A DNA stretch of 36,740 nt from SAR202 cluster bacterium (GCA_016872385.1 VGZV01000028.1:1-36740), one strand, 5' to 3'. Positions 14,814 to 21,984 are shown, numbered from the stretch's first letter. The notes: generated by a model not told the origin, from the letters alone. Program-made: numbers and translations.

Positions 14814-15638
14814 ATGCCAGGCCGCATTTTTCTAGCCAACGTGGGGGCCAACGCCGCCCATCCCTTTGCCAGTCCCATCTTCAGCGATGGCGCGTTTGAG
14901 GTGCTGCCCATCCCCGAAGCCTGGAATTTGCCAGGGGACAGCCTGGTGCGGTATGGGATGCTGCGCTCCTTCTACCGCCCGGAGGATGACCTGCGCCAGT
15001 ACCTGCCCCGGCGCTGGTGGGACTGGCCCTGCCACGCTGACCCGGAGTTTTACACATATACCTACGGGGACGATTGCCAGACCGCGCCCAGGGCGGCGGC
15101 CCTGCGGGCTATGGCTCCCGGCGATTACATATTTTTCATCGTGCGGCTGGTGGAGCGCCGTGGCGAAAGGGCTAGGGGAATAGCGGGGTTTTACTTTATT
15201 GGCTATCTGGAAGTGGCAGAGGTGCTGGCCTCGGTGGCGGCCAGACCTGCGGCGGAGGAAATGGCGCGGTTTGGCAGCAATGCCCACATTCGCCGCGCCC
15301 TGGCGGATGAGCTGCTGTGGAACCGTTTCTGGGTGTTCAAAGGCTCAGCCCAGTCCCGTAGGTTTCAGCGGGCCGTGCCGGTGACCCAAACGCTGGCGCG
15401 CCGCATCTTCCGCACGGCCGCGGGAGGAGCATGGCAGTGGGACGGGAAGCGGTCTGTGTTGCAGACCATTGGCTCTTACACCCGGAGCTGCCGGTGCATC
15501 ATTGACTCGGCCCAGCCGGACGGGGCGGAGCGGGCTGCCGATCTCTGGGAAGCAGTGGCCGCGTCGGCGGGGCCGGGGGCGGTGCCTACCCTTCGTCCTC
15601 TGGGAAAACCTCTCCCCGGTACTCCCGGCCCAACTTGA
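14814..15638 (+). CDS. Nmad3-like (nucleotide-modification-associated domain 3) protein
   Basis: 274 aa. The N-terminus FLANVGANAAHPFASPIFSD and GAFEVLPIPE (about 6-35), then CHADPEFYTYTYGDD (73-87), match the pattern I know for Nmad3 proteins (xRVGxN, PIFxDGxFExxPIPE, HxDPEFxTxTYGD). LRAMAPGDYIFFIVRL is the usual GDLLFF strand. Nmad families were predicted, from gene context, to belong to DNA base-modification or phage-type hypermodification systems; no reaction has been assigned to this one to my knowledge. ATG 14814 follows GGGGAAGGA about 12 nt upstream and starts 8 bp after queG. Its 3' end overlaps the opposite EVE gene by 53 bp. The family assignment is from memory of motifs. Confidence 0.65.
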   Translation: MPGRIFLANVGANAAHPFASPIFSDGAFEVLPIPEAWNLPGDSLVRYGMLRSFYRPEDDLRQYLPRRWWDWPCHADPEFYTYTYGDDCQTAPRAAALRAMAPGDYIFFIVRLVERRGERARGIAGFYFIGYLEVAEVLASVAARPAAEEMARFGSNAHIRRALADELLWNRFWVFKGSAQSRRFQRAVPVTQTLARRIFRTAAGGAWQWDGKRSVLQTIGSYTRSCRCIIDSAQPDGAERAADLWEAVAASAGPGAVPTLRPLGKPLPGTPGPT

Positions 15639-16071
15639 GCTTTTTCATCTCTTCTTCAATCAGGAAAAAGTCCCGCTTGGGCAACAGGTGCAAGTTGCCC
15701 TGAAAGGCCATGTACCAGTTCTCTGGCGGCCAGCGCCGCACATAGTCCAGACGGTGAGCCAGCATATTGGCATCAATATATTGCCCTTCATCCAGGACTA
15801 TCTCTGGCTTGATGCGCATCCGGTAGGGCCAGGTGGAGTTGCCCTCGTTGCGCCAGATTTGAGTTTCTTCCTCAAAATAGCCGGAGGTTAAAGTAGCGGT
15901 GGCAGTGAAGCAGCGGATGCCGGAAACGTAGTAGAGCAGCCGGTCTCCCGCTTCCACCCGCTGGACTTTGCGGCGGTGCTGGGCCTTGAGACCCTGCACC
16001 GTGAAACCCATTTGGCGGGTAATGGAGAAATTCTCAGGATTGCAAACAACCATCCAGAAATTGCGAGGCAT
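15586..16071 (-). CDS. EVE-domain (PUA-like) protein
   Basis: 161 aa, the whole protein being one EVE domain of the PUA/ASCH/YTH superfamily. Motifs: NFWMVVCNPENFSITRQMGF at the start, KVQRVEAGDRLLYYVSGIRC in the middle, and RRWPPENWYMAFQGNLHLLP near the C-terminus. EVE domains flip out and bind modified bases in DNA or RNA and often accompany restriction or modification genes. ATG 16069-16071 follows GAGGTGGG. It is convergent with, and overlaps by 53 bp, the Nmad3-like gene. Two adjacent genes with PUA-like, modified-nucleotide-associated folds suggest a linked role in sensing or making a modified base. That link is an inference. Confidence 0.85.
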   Translation of the reverse strand: MPRNFWMVVCNPENFSITRQMGFTVQGLKAQHRRKVQRVEAGDRLLYYVSGIRCFTATATLTSGYFEEETQIWRNEGNSTWPYRMRIKPEIVLDEGQYIDANMLAHRLDYVRRWPPENWYMAFQGNLHLLPKRDFFLIEEEMKKLKLGREYRGEVFPEDEG

Positions 16072-16260
16072 AGCCCACCTCGGCGTGGCTTACATTGAGC
16101 GAAAGCGGCCCCTTTTGTCAGGCCGTTTCTTTAATTCTACCATTCCGAGGCTGAGTCATGAACTCGGAAAATGTTAGCGATGCCGGGATTCTCGTCCCGC
16201 ACTGCCGGCCCGCTCGCCCTGGTCCAGCCAGCCTTGCTGAGAGGCTGGGCCGGTGAGCCA
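16072..16260. other. Spacer between the EVE and AhpD-like genes
   Basis: 189 bp. CCGGCCC (about 16206-16212) and GGGCCGG (about 16247-16253) form an inverted repeat that could end transcription of the AhpD-like gene on the minus strand, though no T-tract follows. The remainder should contain the EVE promoter; I see no clear -10/-35 pair. Confidence 0.35.
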
Positions 16261-16827
16261 TTATTGGAGTCCCTCCTGGCGTTCTGTGGGGACTTCAATG
16301 CCCAAGCCATCGGCCAACCGGTTTACAAAGTTAAAGCAGCAGGTGATGAGAACTACCGAAAGTATCTGGTCGTCATCCAGGCCCAGGCCCCGCAGTTCCT
16401 GAATGTCATATTCAGTCATGCTGGAAGGGTCCCTGGTGAGTTTCACCGCGAACTCCAGCATACCCCGGGTTTGGGGGTCCAGGTCCGCCTGGGTGTAGTC
16501 GTGCATGACGTGGCTAGCCAGGTTGGGGTCGCCGGACTGGGCACGGAGCGACGCTCCGTGAGAGAGCGTTCAAAACTGGCATCGGTTGGCGGAGGACACC
16601 GCCACGGCAATGGCTTCTTCCTGGGTTGAGGTGAGGGCCGATGCGCCAAAGGTGATGGCCTTTTGCATGTTGGCACCCGCATACATGGCCTGCGGATTAA
16701 TGGACATGGACTTGTTAATCCGGCTGCGGCGCAACAGCAGCGACACGGGCAGCGTAGCCTTTAAGCTGCTCCACCGCCCCATAATGATTTTTCGCCATCC
16801 CACTGGCTCTTGTTGGATCCAGGACAT
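16261..16827 (-). CDS. AhpD-like / peroxidase-related enzyme, probable selenoprotein (in-frame UGA as Sec86)
   Basis: 188 aa if the TGA at 16570-16572 is read as selenocysteine. The N-terminal 85 residues (MSWIQQEPVGW... LTSTQEEAIAVAVSSANRCQF) and the C-terminal part (SHGASLRAQSGDPNLASHV, then RGMLEFAVKLTRDPSSMTEY and NFVNRLADGLGIEV) lie in the same frame and together match full-length peroxidase-related AhpD-like carboxymuconolactone-decarboxylase-fold enzymes. The UGA falls exactly at the second catalytic position of CxxC: Cys83-Gln-Phe-Sec86 with His90 four residues on, the AhpD geometry. AhpD-like CxxU selenoproteins are an established family type. A perfect hairpin follows the UGA. The likely role is thiol/selenol peroxide reduction. 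The alternative is a nonsense-mutated pseudogene, or a split gene. Confidence 0.75.
16542..16572 (-). promoter_or_regulatory. Candidate bacterial SECIS element with its UGA codon
   Basis: On the minus strand the UGA (16570-16572) is followed by 9 nt and then CACGGAGC-GUC-GCUCCGUG: a perfect 8-bp stem (16553-16560 with 16542-16549) and a 3-nt loop starting with G. The loop begins 17 nt after the UGA. Bacterial SECIS hairpins sit within the coding region, with the apical loop roughly 16-37 nt past the UGA and a G early in the loop, so the geometry fits. Confidence 0.65.
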
Positions 16828-17393
16828 GAGTGTACCCCCGTAAGCGGAAACTTCGCTGTTTCAGCGGCTTTGGTCTTGTTGCAATAAAGTTAGAGAACCT
16901 CTTGGCTCACTATTCTGGGTTCAGACGGGCTTTGCCCAAAATGTCATTCTGAGTCCCGATTGCATCGGAACGAAGAATCTAAAATCCTGGCATTTTAGAC
17001 CCTTCGTCCTTCAGCCGAAGGACTCAGGGTGACAATAACTGTATGCAAAACGTTACTGACTATCTAAATCCATACTTTTTGGGCAAGGCCGGTTCAGACG
17101 GAAAAAACTTGCCTGTACAATACCCTGGTTTGGATACGCTGGTGAAATCGAGGCCTTGAGCAATTGACCTGGCGGCGCCATCCAGTAATTATAAGTGCAC
17201 CACTGGTATGGTTACCTGGGTGTTACCTCACCTGGCGCTACGAAGAACGCACTCTGGGGGAGTCAATCTTAAAATGCGGGCCGGGAACTAAATTCGGCCC
17301 TGGTTAAGTGGCCCAAGCGGTGGCCGGCTTTTCTAGCCTGGCCAATAAAATCCTAACGGATATGTGGCCTGGTTTAAACCGCGCTGCTGTCTG
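16828..17393. other. Long intergenic region with an R5 element
   Basis: No gene is supported in 566 bp. It contains an R5 repeat (16943-17034) and, around it, sequence shared with 21900-22040 (AAGAATCTAAAATCCTGG and, downstream, TCCATACTTT and AAGCCGG/AAGGCCGG pieces). GTTACCTGGGTGTTACCT near 17212-17229 is a short direct duplication. No tRNA-like T-arm or cloverleaf was seen, including for tRNA-Sec. Confidence 0.55.
16943..17034. repeat. R5 palindromic repeat, variant
   Basis: Begins GTCATTCTGAGTCCCG and ends ACTCAGGGTGAC. The central TCTAAAATCCTGGCATTTTAG is a hairpin also found at 21916-21984. Between them is a CTTCAGCCGAAG palindrome. Confidence 0.6.
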
Positions 17394-18656
17394 CTACTCC
17401 TTCCATATCCCCGGGTCAGCCGCCTGGGCCGCCACGTACATGTTGTCCTGGTACCAGTAGAAGTTGGGTGTGGGAATTTCGTCCGGCTCGGAGTCGGACC
17501 CAAACTTTACCTTGGTCACGTTGCCGGGAATGCTGGAGTAGGTAGTGGTTATGGAGGTAGCCGCCCCTGGCACCAGTGGGTTGCCATCCAGGTCGGTAAC
17601 CCAGAGAGTCACCTTCGCATTGTTCCCCGTGGGGGTATGCAGACGAAGGGCAATCCACTTGCCGGTCACAATGGGAATCCCGCTGTTGGCCTCCTGGGTG
17701 CCAAAAAAGATGCGGTTATACCTTTCGGTTGGCGCAACGGCGCCGGGCGCAGGCTGGGAAAGGTAAATGTACGGCCCTGCGGTGGCGCTGCCCTGGGAGC
17801 CATTGATTAACATCCGGGCCACTCCGGGGCCGCCATTGAAGGCCACGGGGAAGTAGTAGAGAGCGCCAAACCAGCAGTCCCCGGCGCCGCAGAGGTACGG
17901 TTCGCCAGGGCCGCTGGCGAAAATAAAGCCGTGGTGTTCCCCATTGTTCGGCTTGTATGTGTAGGCGTAGTGCTTCAAAATCCGGCCTCGCCTGGTGCCC
18001 AGGGGGTCATCCAGCACCTGCACCTCGGACTCGTACACTATGTCCTTGTCGTTCTGCCCGCAAGGACTGGGGTTGATGAACGCCTGGTAAGTCCGGTAGC
18101 TCTGGGCCCCGCCGTTGCACGAGTCCAAGTACGTGCCGGTAGGGATGGGCACCACCGAGTCCAGATTAGTCTTTTTGGTAAAAGCTATTTTGCTGGTGGA
18201 AGTCCCTGCGGTTGGGGTCGGCGCTGCCGGAGCAGGTGTTGGCGTTGCCGTGGGCAGCGCGGGCGCGGGCGTGGGAGTGGGAGTCCTGGTTGCCGTGGGC
18301 GCTGCTGGCTGCGGAGTTGGCGTGGCAGCGGTAGCCGTAGCCGTCGGTGCAGTGGCGGGCGTCGGCGTCGCCACGGGCAAAACTGGGCGGGGCGTAGCTG
18401 TGGCAGCCGCCGTGGGCGCAGGAATGGCAGTCCGGGTGGGCGTGGGCAACGCCGGCGGCAGAGTTGGTAAAGAGGTGGGAACAGGACTGGCAGTCGCTGC
18501 CGAAGGCGGAGGCAGTGTGCTGGTTCCGCCAGCGGGCTGTGGCACGGGCGTTGCGGTGCTGGTGGGCGCAACGGGCTGATTGCACGCCAGCGCCAGGGTA
18601 AAGATGATGACCAGCAGTCCCGCCGGCTGCATTCCTCTTAGTATTTGCTTCAGCAT
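17394..18656 (-). CDS. Lipoprotein with Thr/Pro/Ala-rich stalk and C-terminal beta-rich domain
   Basis: 420 aa. A type-II signal peptide (hydrophobic LLVIIFTLALAC, lipid-modified Cys25) is followed by a stalk of about 125 residues made of T/P/A/V repeats (about 26-153). The C-terminal domain (about 154-420) is rich in aromatic beta segments (for example GEHHGFIFASGPGEPYLCG, ALYYFPVAFNG, VTGKWIALRLHTPTG, NFYWYQDNMYVA). It looks like a jelly-roll/concanavalin-type carbohydrate-binding or lyase-like fold, perhaps near the heparin-lyase-like group; this is a guess. Four Cys may form disulfides. Exported, anchored to the membrane outer face. ATG 18654-18656 follows GAGGA. Stand-alone gene with repeat-rich flanks. 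Confidence 0.75.
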   Translation of the reverse strand: MLKQILRGMQPAGLLVIIFTLALACNQPVAPTSTATPVPQPAGGTSTLPPPSAATASPVPTSLPTLPPALPTPTRTAIPAPTAAATATPRPVLPVATPTPATAPTATATAATPTPQPAAPTATRTPTPTPAPALPTATPTPAPAAPTPTAGTSTSKIAFTKKTNLDSVVPIPTGTYLDSCNGGAQSYRTYQAFINPSPCGQNDKDIVYESEVQVLDDPLGTRRGRILKHYAYTYKPNNGEHHGFIFASGPGEPYLCGAGDCWFGALYYFPVAFNGGPGVARMLINGSQGSATAGPYIYLSQPAPGAVAPTERYNRIFFGTQEANSGIPIVTGKWIALRLHTPTGNNAKVTLWVTDLDGNPLVPGAATSITTTYSSIPGNVTKVKFGSDSEPDEIPTPNFYWYQDNMYVAAQAADPGIWKE

Positions 18657-19174
18657 TGATATTCCTCAAAATACCACAGGACACAGCTTCTGCCACTGGG
18701 GGAGCTTGTGGCATTCTAGCACCCAGTCAACTTAATTCTGGAACTGTCATTCCGAGCGAAGCGAGGAATCTGGCGTAGCGGGGGTAGCCCCTCCCCAGAT
18801 TCTTCGGTCGCTACGCTCCCTCAGAATGACATCCAAAATAATGTTGACTGAGTACTAATGCAGTGCCGGACTATTAGACGCCGCACGGAAATGGCCGGCG
18901 CCTCCCCTGGCCAGGGTTGGTTCATTCTCGGTGGGGGCAGGGGCAGACTGGAGCCTGCCCTGAGTCAACCGAAAGGTGTCTGCCCTGTGGACAGAAGGTT
19001 TGACGAGGACGCATCCCGACTGGCCGGGACGCCCCTACAGGAATGTGGAGGATGAAACGGCCCTGTCCCTCGCCAGGGGCCATTGTCCTTGTTCAAGCGG
19101 TGTTGTAACATCACACAGTTGCAGCGATTACTCACGCGCGGGCGGCGCACCAGCAAACTGGAGGCAGAGCAGCT
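18657..19174. other. Intergenic region with a MITE-like palindrome
   Basis: 518 bp without a supported gene. It contains the compound element 18717-18857, a GGGGCAG/CCTGCCC hairpin-like segment near 18935-18960, and the ribosome binding site (GGAGG about 19160) of the thiolase gene. Confidence 0.5.
18717..18857. mobile_element. MITE-like compound palindrome: R5 core inside outer inverted repeats
   Basis: The ends are imperfect inverted repeats: TAGCACCCAGTCAAC at the left and GTTGACTGAGTACTA at the right. CAGTCAAC/GTTGACTG is perfect and the outer bases are mostly complementary. The interior is an R5 palindrome (18746-18831) with arms GTCATTCCGAGCGAAGCGAG and GCTCCCTCAGAATGAC. 141 bp, non-coding. 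Confidence 0.5.
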
Positions 19175-20350
19175 ATGCGATCACGGGCAGCTAGAGAGCG
19201 GGACATCGCCATTGTGGGCGTGGCGGAATCAGACCAGATGGGCACGGTGCCCAACAAATCGTCTTTGCAGCACCATGCCGAGGCGGCCTACAATGCCCTG
19301 GAGGATGCCGGCCTCAAAAAGAGCGACGTGAACGGCCTGCTCACGGCGGGCTTCTCCACCCTGGCCACCGCCGAATACATGGGCATCCAGCCCACCTTTA
19401 CCGACAGCACTTCCGTGGGCGGTTCCTCCTTTGTGATTCACGTGGCCCACGCCGCCGCCGCCATCCGCGCCGGTTACTGCGACGTGGCATTGATTACCCA
19501 CGGCCAGGCGGGGCGCTCCACCCGTGCCCGGGTGCCGGTGGACGGCAACCTGCCGGTGGCCCAGTATGAGAACCCCTACGGCATGATTGGCCAGCCCATC
19601 AATTACGCCATGGCCTGCACCCGCTACATGCACGAGTATGGCGAGGACCGCACCCGCCAGGGCATGGCGGAGATTGCCGTGGCCACCCGCAAGTGGGCCA
19701 ACCTGAACCCCAAGGCGGTGATGCACGACACGCCCATGAGCTTTGATGAGTACCACAACTCGCGCTATGTGGCCTGGCCCTTCCACCTGCCTGACTGCTG
19801 CCTGGTCACCGACTCCGGAGCCGCCATCATCGTGACCACCGCCGAGCGCGCCCGCAGCTGCCGCAAGAAGCCGGTGTGGGTGCTGGGCGCGGCGGAAGGC
19901 CATGACCACGGCATCATCAGCATGATGCCATCCTTCACCTCCATGATTGCCCGGGAGACTGGCCCCAAGGCCCTGGCGCGGGCGGGCGTGACCCACCGCG
20001 ACCTGGACCTGACCATGATTTACGACTCCTTCACCTACACGGTGATGCTGACCCTGGAGGGCCTGGGCTTCTGCAAGCCTGGTGAAGCTGCAGACTTTGT
20101 GGCCAACCAGCGTACTGCGCCGGGGGGCGATTTCCCCCTGAACACCAGCGGCGGCGGGCTGTCCTACACCCATCCGGGCATGTACGGCAGCTTCCTGCTG
20201 GTGGAGGCCACCCGCCAACTGCGGGGCGAATGCGGCCCCCGCCAGGTGCACCACCACAGCAATCCCCAGGGAGACCCCAAGCTGGCCCTGGTCAACGGCA
20301 CCGGCGGCGCGCTGTCCTCCACCGGCACCGTGGTGCTGGCTACCGATTAA
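19175..20350 (+). CDS. Thiolase-superfamily protein lacking the acyl-Cys (SCP2-thiolase / Ltp2-like)
   Basis: 391 aa. Thiolase fold landmarks: IAIVGVAESDQMGTVP at the start, STSVGGSSFVIHVAHAAAAI (about 78-97) where the nucleophilic Cys loop would be, LTMIYDSFTYTVMLTLEGLG, and SGGGLSYTHPGMYGSFLLVE with the conserved His. The usual acyl-carrying Cys is absent from the 78-90 loop, and the C-terminal CxG Cys is replaced (NGTGGALSSTGT). Relatives without these Cys act as retro-aldolases (steroid side-chain Ltp2 type) with a DUF35 OB-fold/Zn-ribbon partner, or have unknown roles. No DUF35 gene is adjacent. ATG 19175 has GGAGG upstream. Cytoplasmic. Confidence 0.85.
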   Translation: MRSRAARERDIAIVGVAESDQMGTVPNKSSLQHHAEAAYNALEDAGLKKSDVNGLLTAGFSTLATAEYMGIQPTFTDSTSVGGSSFVIHVAHAAAAIRAGYCDVALITHGQAGRSTRARVPVDGNLPVAQYENPYGMIGQPINYAMACTRYMHEYGEDRTRQGMAEIAVATRKWANLNPKAVMHDTPMSFDEYHNSRYVAWPFHLPDCCLVTDSGAAIIVTTAERARSCRKKPVWVLGAAEGHDHGIISMMPSFTSMIARETGPKALARAGVTHRDLDLTMIYDSFTYTVMLTLEGLGFCKPGEAADFVANQRTAPGGDFPLNTSGGGLSYTHPGMYGSFLLVEATRQLRGECGPRQVHHHSNPQGDPKLALVNGTGGALSSTGTVVLATD

Positions 20351-20420
20351 GGGCTGCTTGCGTGGTTATCTGTAGTTATCTGCTGATTCGTGCATTAAAA
20401 TTTAATCAGTGTGGGCCGTT

Positions 20421-20494
20421 ACCCCTCACCTCTGTCCTCTCCCACAAGGGGAGAGGATGAGAGCTAATCTCCTTTCCCATCGAGGGTGAGGGTG
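20421..20494. repeat. R3 palindromic repeat
   Basis: CCTCTCCCACAAGGGGAGAGG forms the hairpin; CCCCTCACC at the left and GGTGAGGGTGG at the right are the complementary outer parts. Confidence 0.65.
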
Positions 20495-20526
20495 GAAGTT
20501 TAGCTGGTTATGCAAGAGTCAGTGAA

Positions 20527-20606
20527 CCGCTCTTGGTGAGCTTGTCGAACCAAGAGCGGTCCTTCAGCCAAAGGACGCCCCCTTCGACAAGCTCAGGGTG
20601 AGCGGG
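20527..20606. repeat. R1 palindromic repeat
   Basis: CCGCTCTTGGTGAG pairs with ACCAAGAGCGG; the right part contains CCTTCGACAAGCTCAGGGTG. A small CCTTCAGCCAAAGG hairpin lies between the two. Confidence 0.65.
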
Positions 20607-20618
20607 ACCAAATTCAGC

Positions 20619-20647
20619 TTGGCGGCCCGTGCAAGGCTCTACATAAT
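20619..20647 (+). promoter_or_regulatory. Candidate promoter giving a leaderless ychF transcript
   Basis: TTGGCG (20619-20624) and CATAAT (20642-20647) are spaced 17 bp apart. The -10 box ends 4 bp before the ATG at 20652, so transcription would begin at or next to the start codon. This agrees with the absence of a ribosome binding site. Confidence 0.35.
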
Positions 20648-20651
20648 AAAT

Positions 20652-21737
20652 ATGGACATCGCAATCATCGGACAGCCCCAGAGCGGCAAGACTACCCTGT
20701 TCAACGCCCTGACCCGCGGCAAGGCCGACACCACCGGCGGCGCAGGCAACGAGATGCACGTGGGTGTGGTGAAGGTGCCCGACCCGCGCCTGGACACGCT
20801 GGCCAAGATTTACAAGCCCAAGAAGGTGACTCCTGCGGAAATCAAATACTGGGACTTGCCCGGCCCGGAGTCGCTGGCCAAGTCCCAGGGCATTGGCGGG
20901 AGGTTCCGCAACACCCTGCAGGCCGCCGATGCCTATCTGCTGGTGGTGCGGTCCTTCACCAACCCGGCGGTGCCCCATCCCCAGGGCAATGTTGACCCCA
21001 AGCGCGACCTGCTGGCCATGCTGTCGGAGCTGGCTTTTGCCGACCTGGAGGCGCTGGAGCGCACCGCCACCCGCCTGGAGGACGGCATCAAGAAGGCCAA
21101 GCCCGCCGAACGGCCCGTGCTAATCCGGCAGCAGGAGGCGGTGCAAAAGGTGCGCCAGGGCATCGAGGCGGACACGCCCCTGCGCCGCCAGACCCTTACC
21201 GAGTCCGAATCTGCGGCCATGACCAACTACCAGTTGCTCACCGGCAAGCCCGTCATTGTGGTGTTCAACACCGACGAGTCGGGGCCGGAGCTGTCCTTCA
21301 ACGGCCTGGGCGTGGACCCGGCGGTCACCGCCGGTCTGGGGCAGGTCAACGCCTGCGCCCGGCTGGAGGCGGAGCTGGCCCTGATGTCCGATGCCGAGGA
21401 GAAGGAGTTTCGCCAGGCTCTGGGCCAGGGGGAACCGGCCCGGGACCGGGTAATCCAGGTCAGCTACCAGACCCTGGGGCTGATTTCTTTCCTCACCGTG
21501 GGCGAGGACGAGGTGCGGGCCTGGAGCATCCGGGACGGCCTGCCCGCCCAGCAGGCGGCGGGGACCATTCACACCGACTTTACCCGCGGCTTTATCCGCG
21601 CCGAGGTTATCCCCTACGATGACCTGGTGCGCTGCGGCAGCACCGCCCAGGGCCGCAAGGAAGGGGTGCTCCGCTCGGAAGGCAAGACCTACCCTGTGAA
21701 GGACGGGGACGTGATTAACTTCCTGGTGAACGTGTAA
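20652..21737 (+). CDS. ychF: YchF-family (Obg-related) P-loop ATPase/GTPase
   Basis: 361 aa, normal YchF length. The Walker A motif is GQPQSGKT (7-14). The G3 motif is DLPG (68-71; in typical YchF it is DIAG), followed by GIGGRFRNTLQAADAYLLVVRSF. The G4 region reads VFNTDESG in place of the NKxD of GTPases, in line with the altered nucleotide preference (ATP over GTP) of YchF/OLA1. A helical hairpin insert (about 125-180) and a C-terminal TGS domain (about 275-361, ending DGDVINFLVNV) complete the architecture. YchF binds ribosomes and is linked to oxidative stress and translation. This copy is more divergent than most. ATG 20652 has no upstream Shine-Dalgarno sequence; a longer frame from 20598 runs into a repeat and was not used. 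Confidence 0.85.
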   Translation: MDIAIIGQPQSGKTTLFNALTRGKADTTGGAGNEMHVGVVKVPDPRLDTLAKIYKPKKVTPAEIKYWDLPGPESLAKSQGIGGRFRNTLQAADAYLLVVRSFTNPAVPHPQGNVDPKRDLLAMLSELAFADLEALERTATRLEDGIKKAKPAERPVLIRQQEAVQKVRQGIEADTPLRRQTLTESESAAMTNYQLLTGKPVIVVFNTDESGPELSFNGLGVDPAVTAGLGQVNACARLEAELALMSDAEEKEFRQALGQGEPARDRVIQVSYQTLGLISFLTVGEDEVRAWSIRDGLPAQQAAGTIHTDFTRGFIRAEVIPYDDLVRCGSTAQGRKEGVLRSEGKTYPVKDGDVINFLVNV

Positions 21738-21798
21738 CGTGGGTCATCCCGCATCTTCTGCCGATGTTTTATGGAGAGGAGCCAACCTGGTACGGATC

Positions 21799-21870
21799 CG
21801 TCATTCCATCCTTCGGCTGAAGGATGGAATCCAGTTGCCGCTCTGGGTTCCGGCTTTCGCCGGAACGACG
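21799..21870. repeat. R2 palindromic repeat
   Basis: CGTCATTCCATCCTTCGGCT and GAAGGATGGAATCC form the left hairpin; GGTTCCGGCTTTCGCCGGAA closes the right end with CGACG complementary to the left CGTC. Confidence 0.65.
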
Positions 21871-21915
21871 ACAGGGCCAGGGTCTTTCAATTTTCCAAAG
21901 AGGTCGGGTAACAGG

Positions 21916-21984
21916 CATTGCGAGCGAAGCGAAGAATCTAAAATCCTGGTAATTTAGACCCTTCGCTGTGCTCAGGGTGACAAT
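21916..21984. repeat. R5 palindromic repeat, variant
   Basis: GCGAGCGAAGCGAAGAATCT, then the TAAAATCCTGGTAATTTA hairpin, ending CTCAGGGTGACAATG. It is closest to the copy at 16943-17034. Confidence 0.6.

Larger units (their letters stand above)
20351..20651. other. Intergenic region with R3 and R1 repeats
   Basis: 301 bp. R3 copy at 20421-20494, R1 copy at 20527-20606, then a promoter-like stretch right before the ychF start. No gene. Confidence 0.6.

Noticed and set aside
16261..16506. A separate 81-aa protein starting at ATG 16506
   Set aside because: It is the C-terminal part of the AhpD-like protein; the frame is continuous with 16570-16827 through the UGA. The ATG is a family-plausible internal Met and has no ribosome binding site.
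16828..17393. tRNA-Sec or another tRNA gene next to the selenoprotein candidate
   Set aside because: No acceptor-stem pairing with a GGTTCRA-type T-loop was found on either strand by eye; a tRNAscan/Aragorn run would be decisive.
19229..20257. 342-aa minus-strand open frame opposite the thiolase gene
   Set aside because: Shadow frame rich in His/Gly/Val from the antisense of GC-rich codons; no family features.
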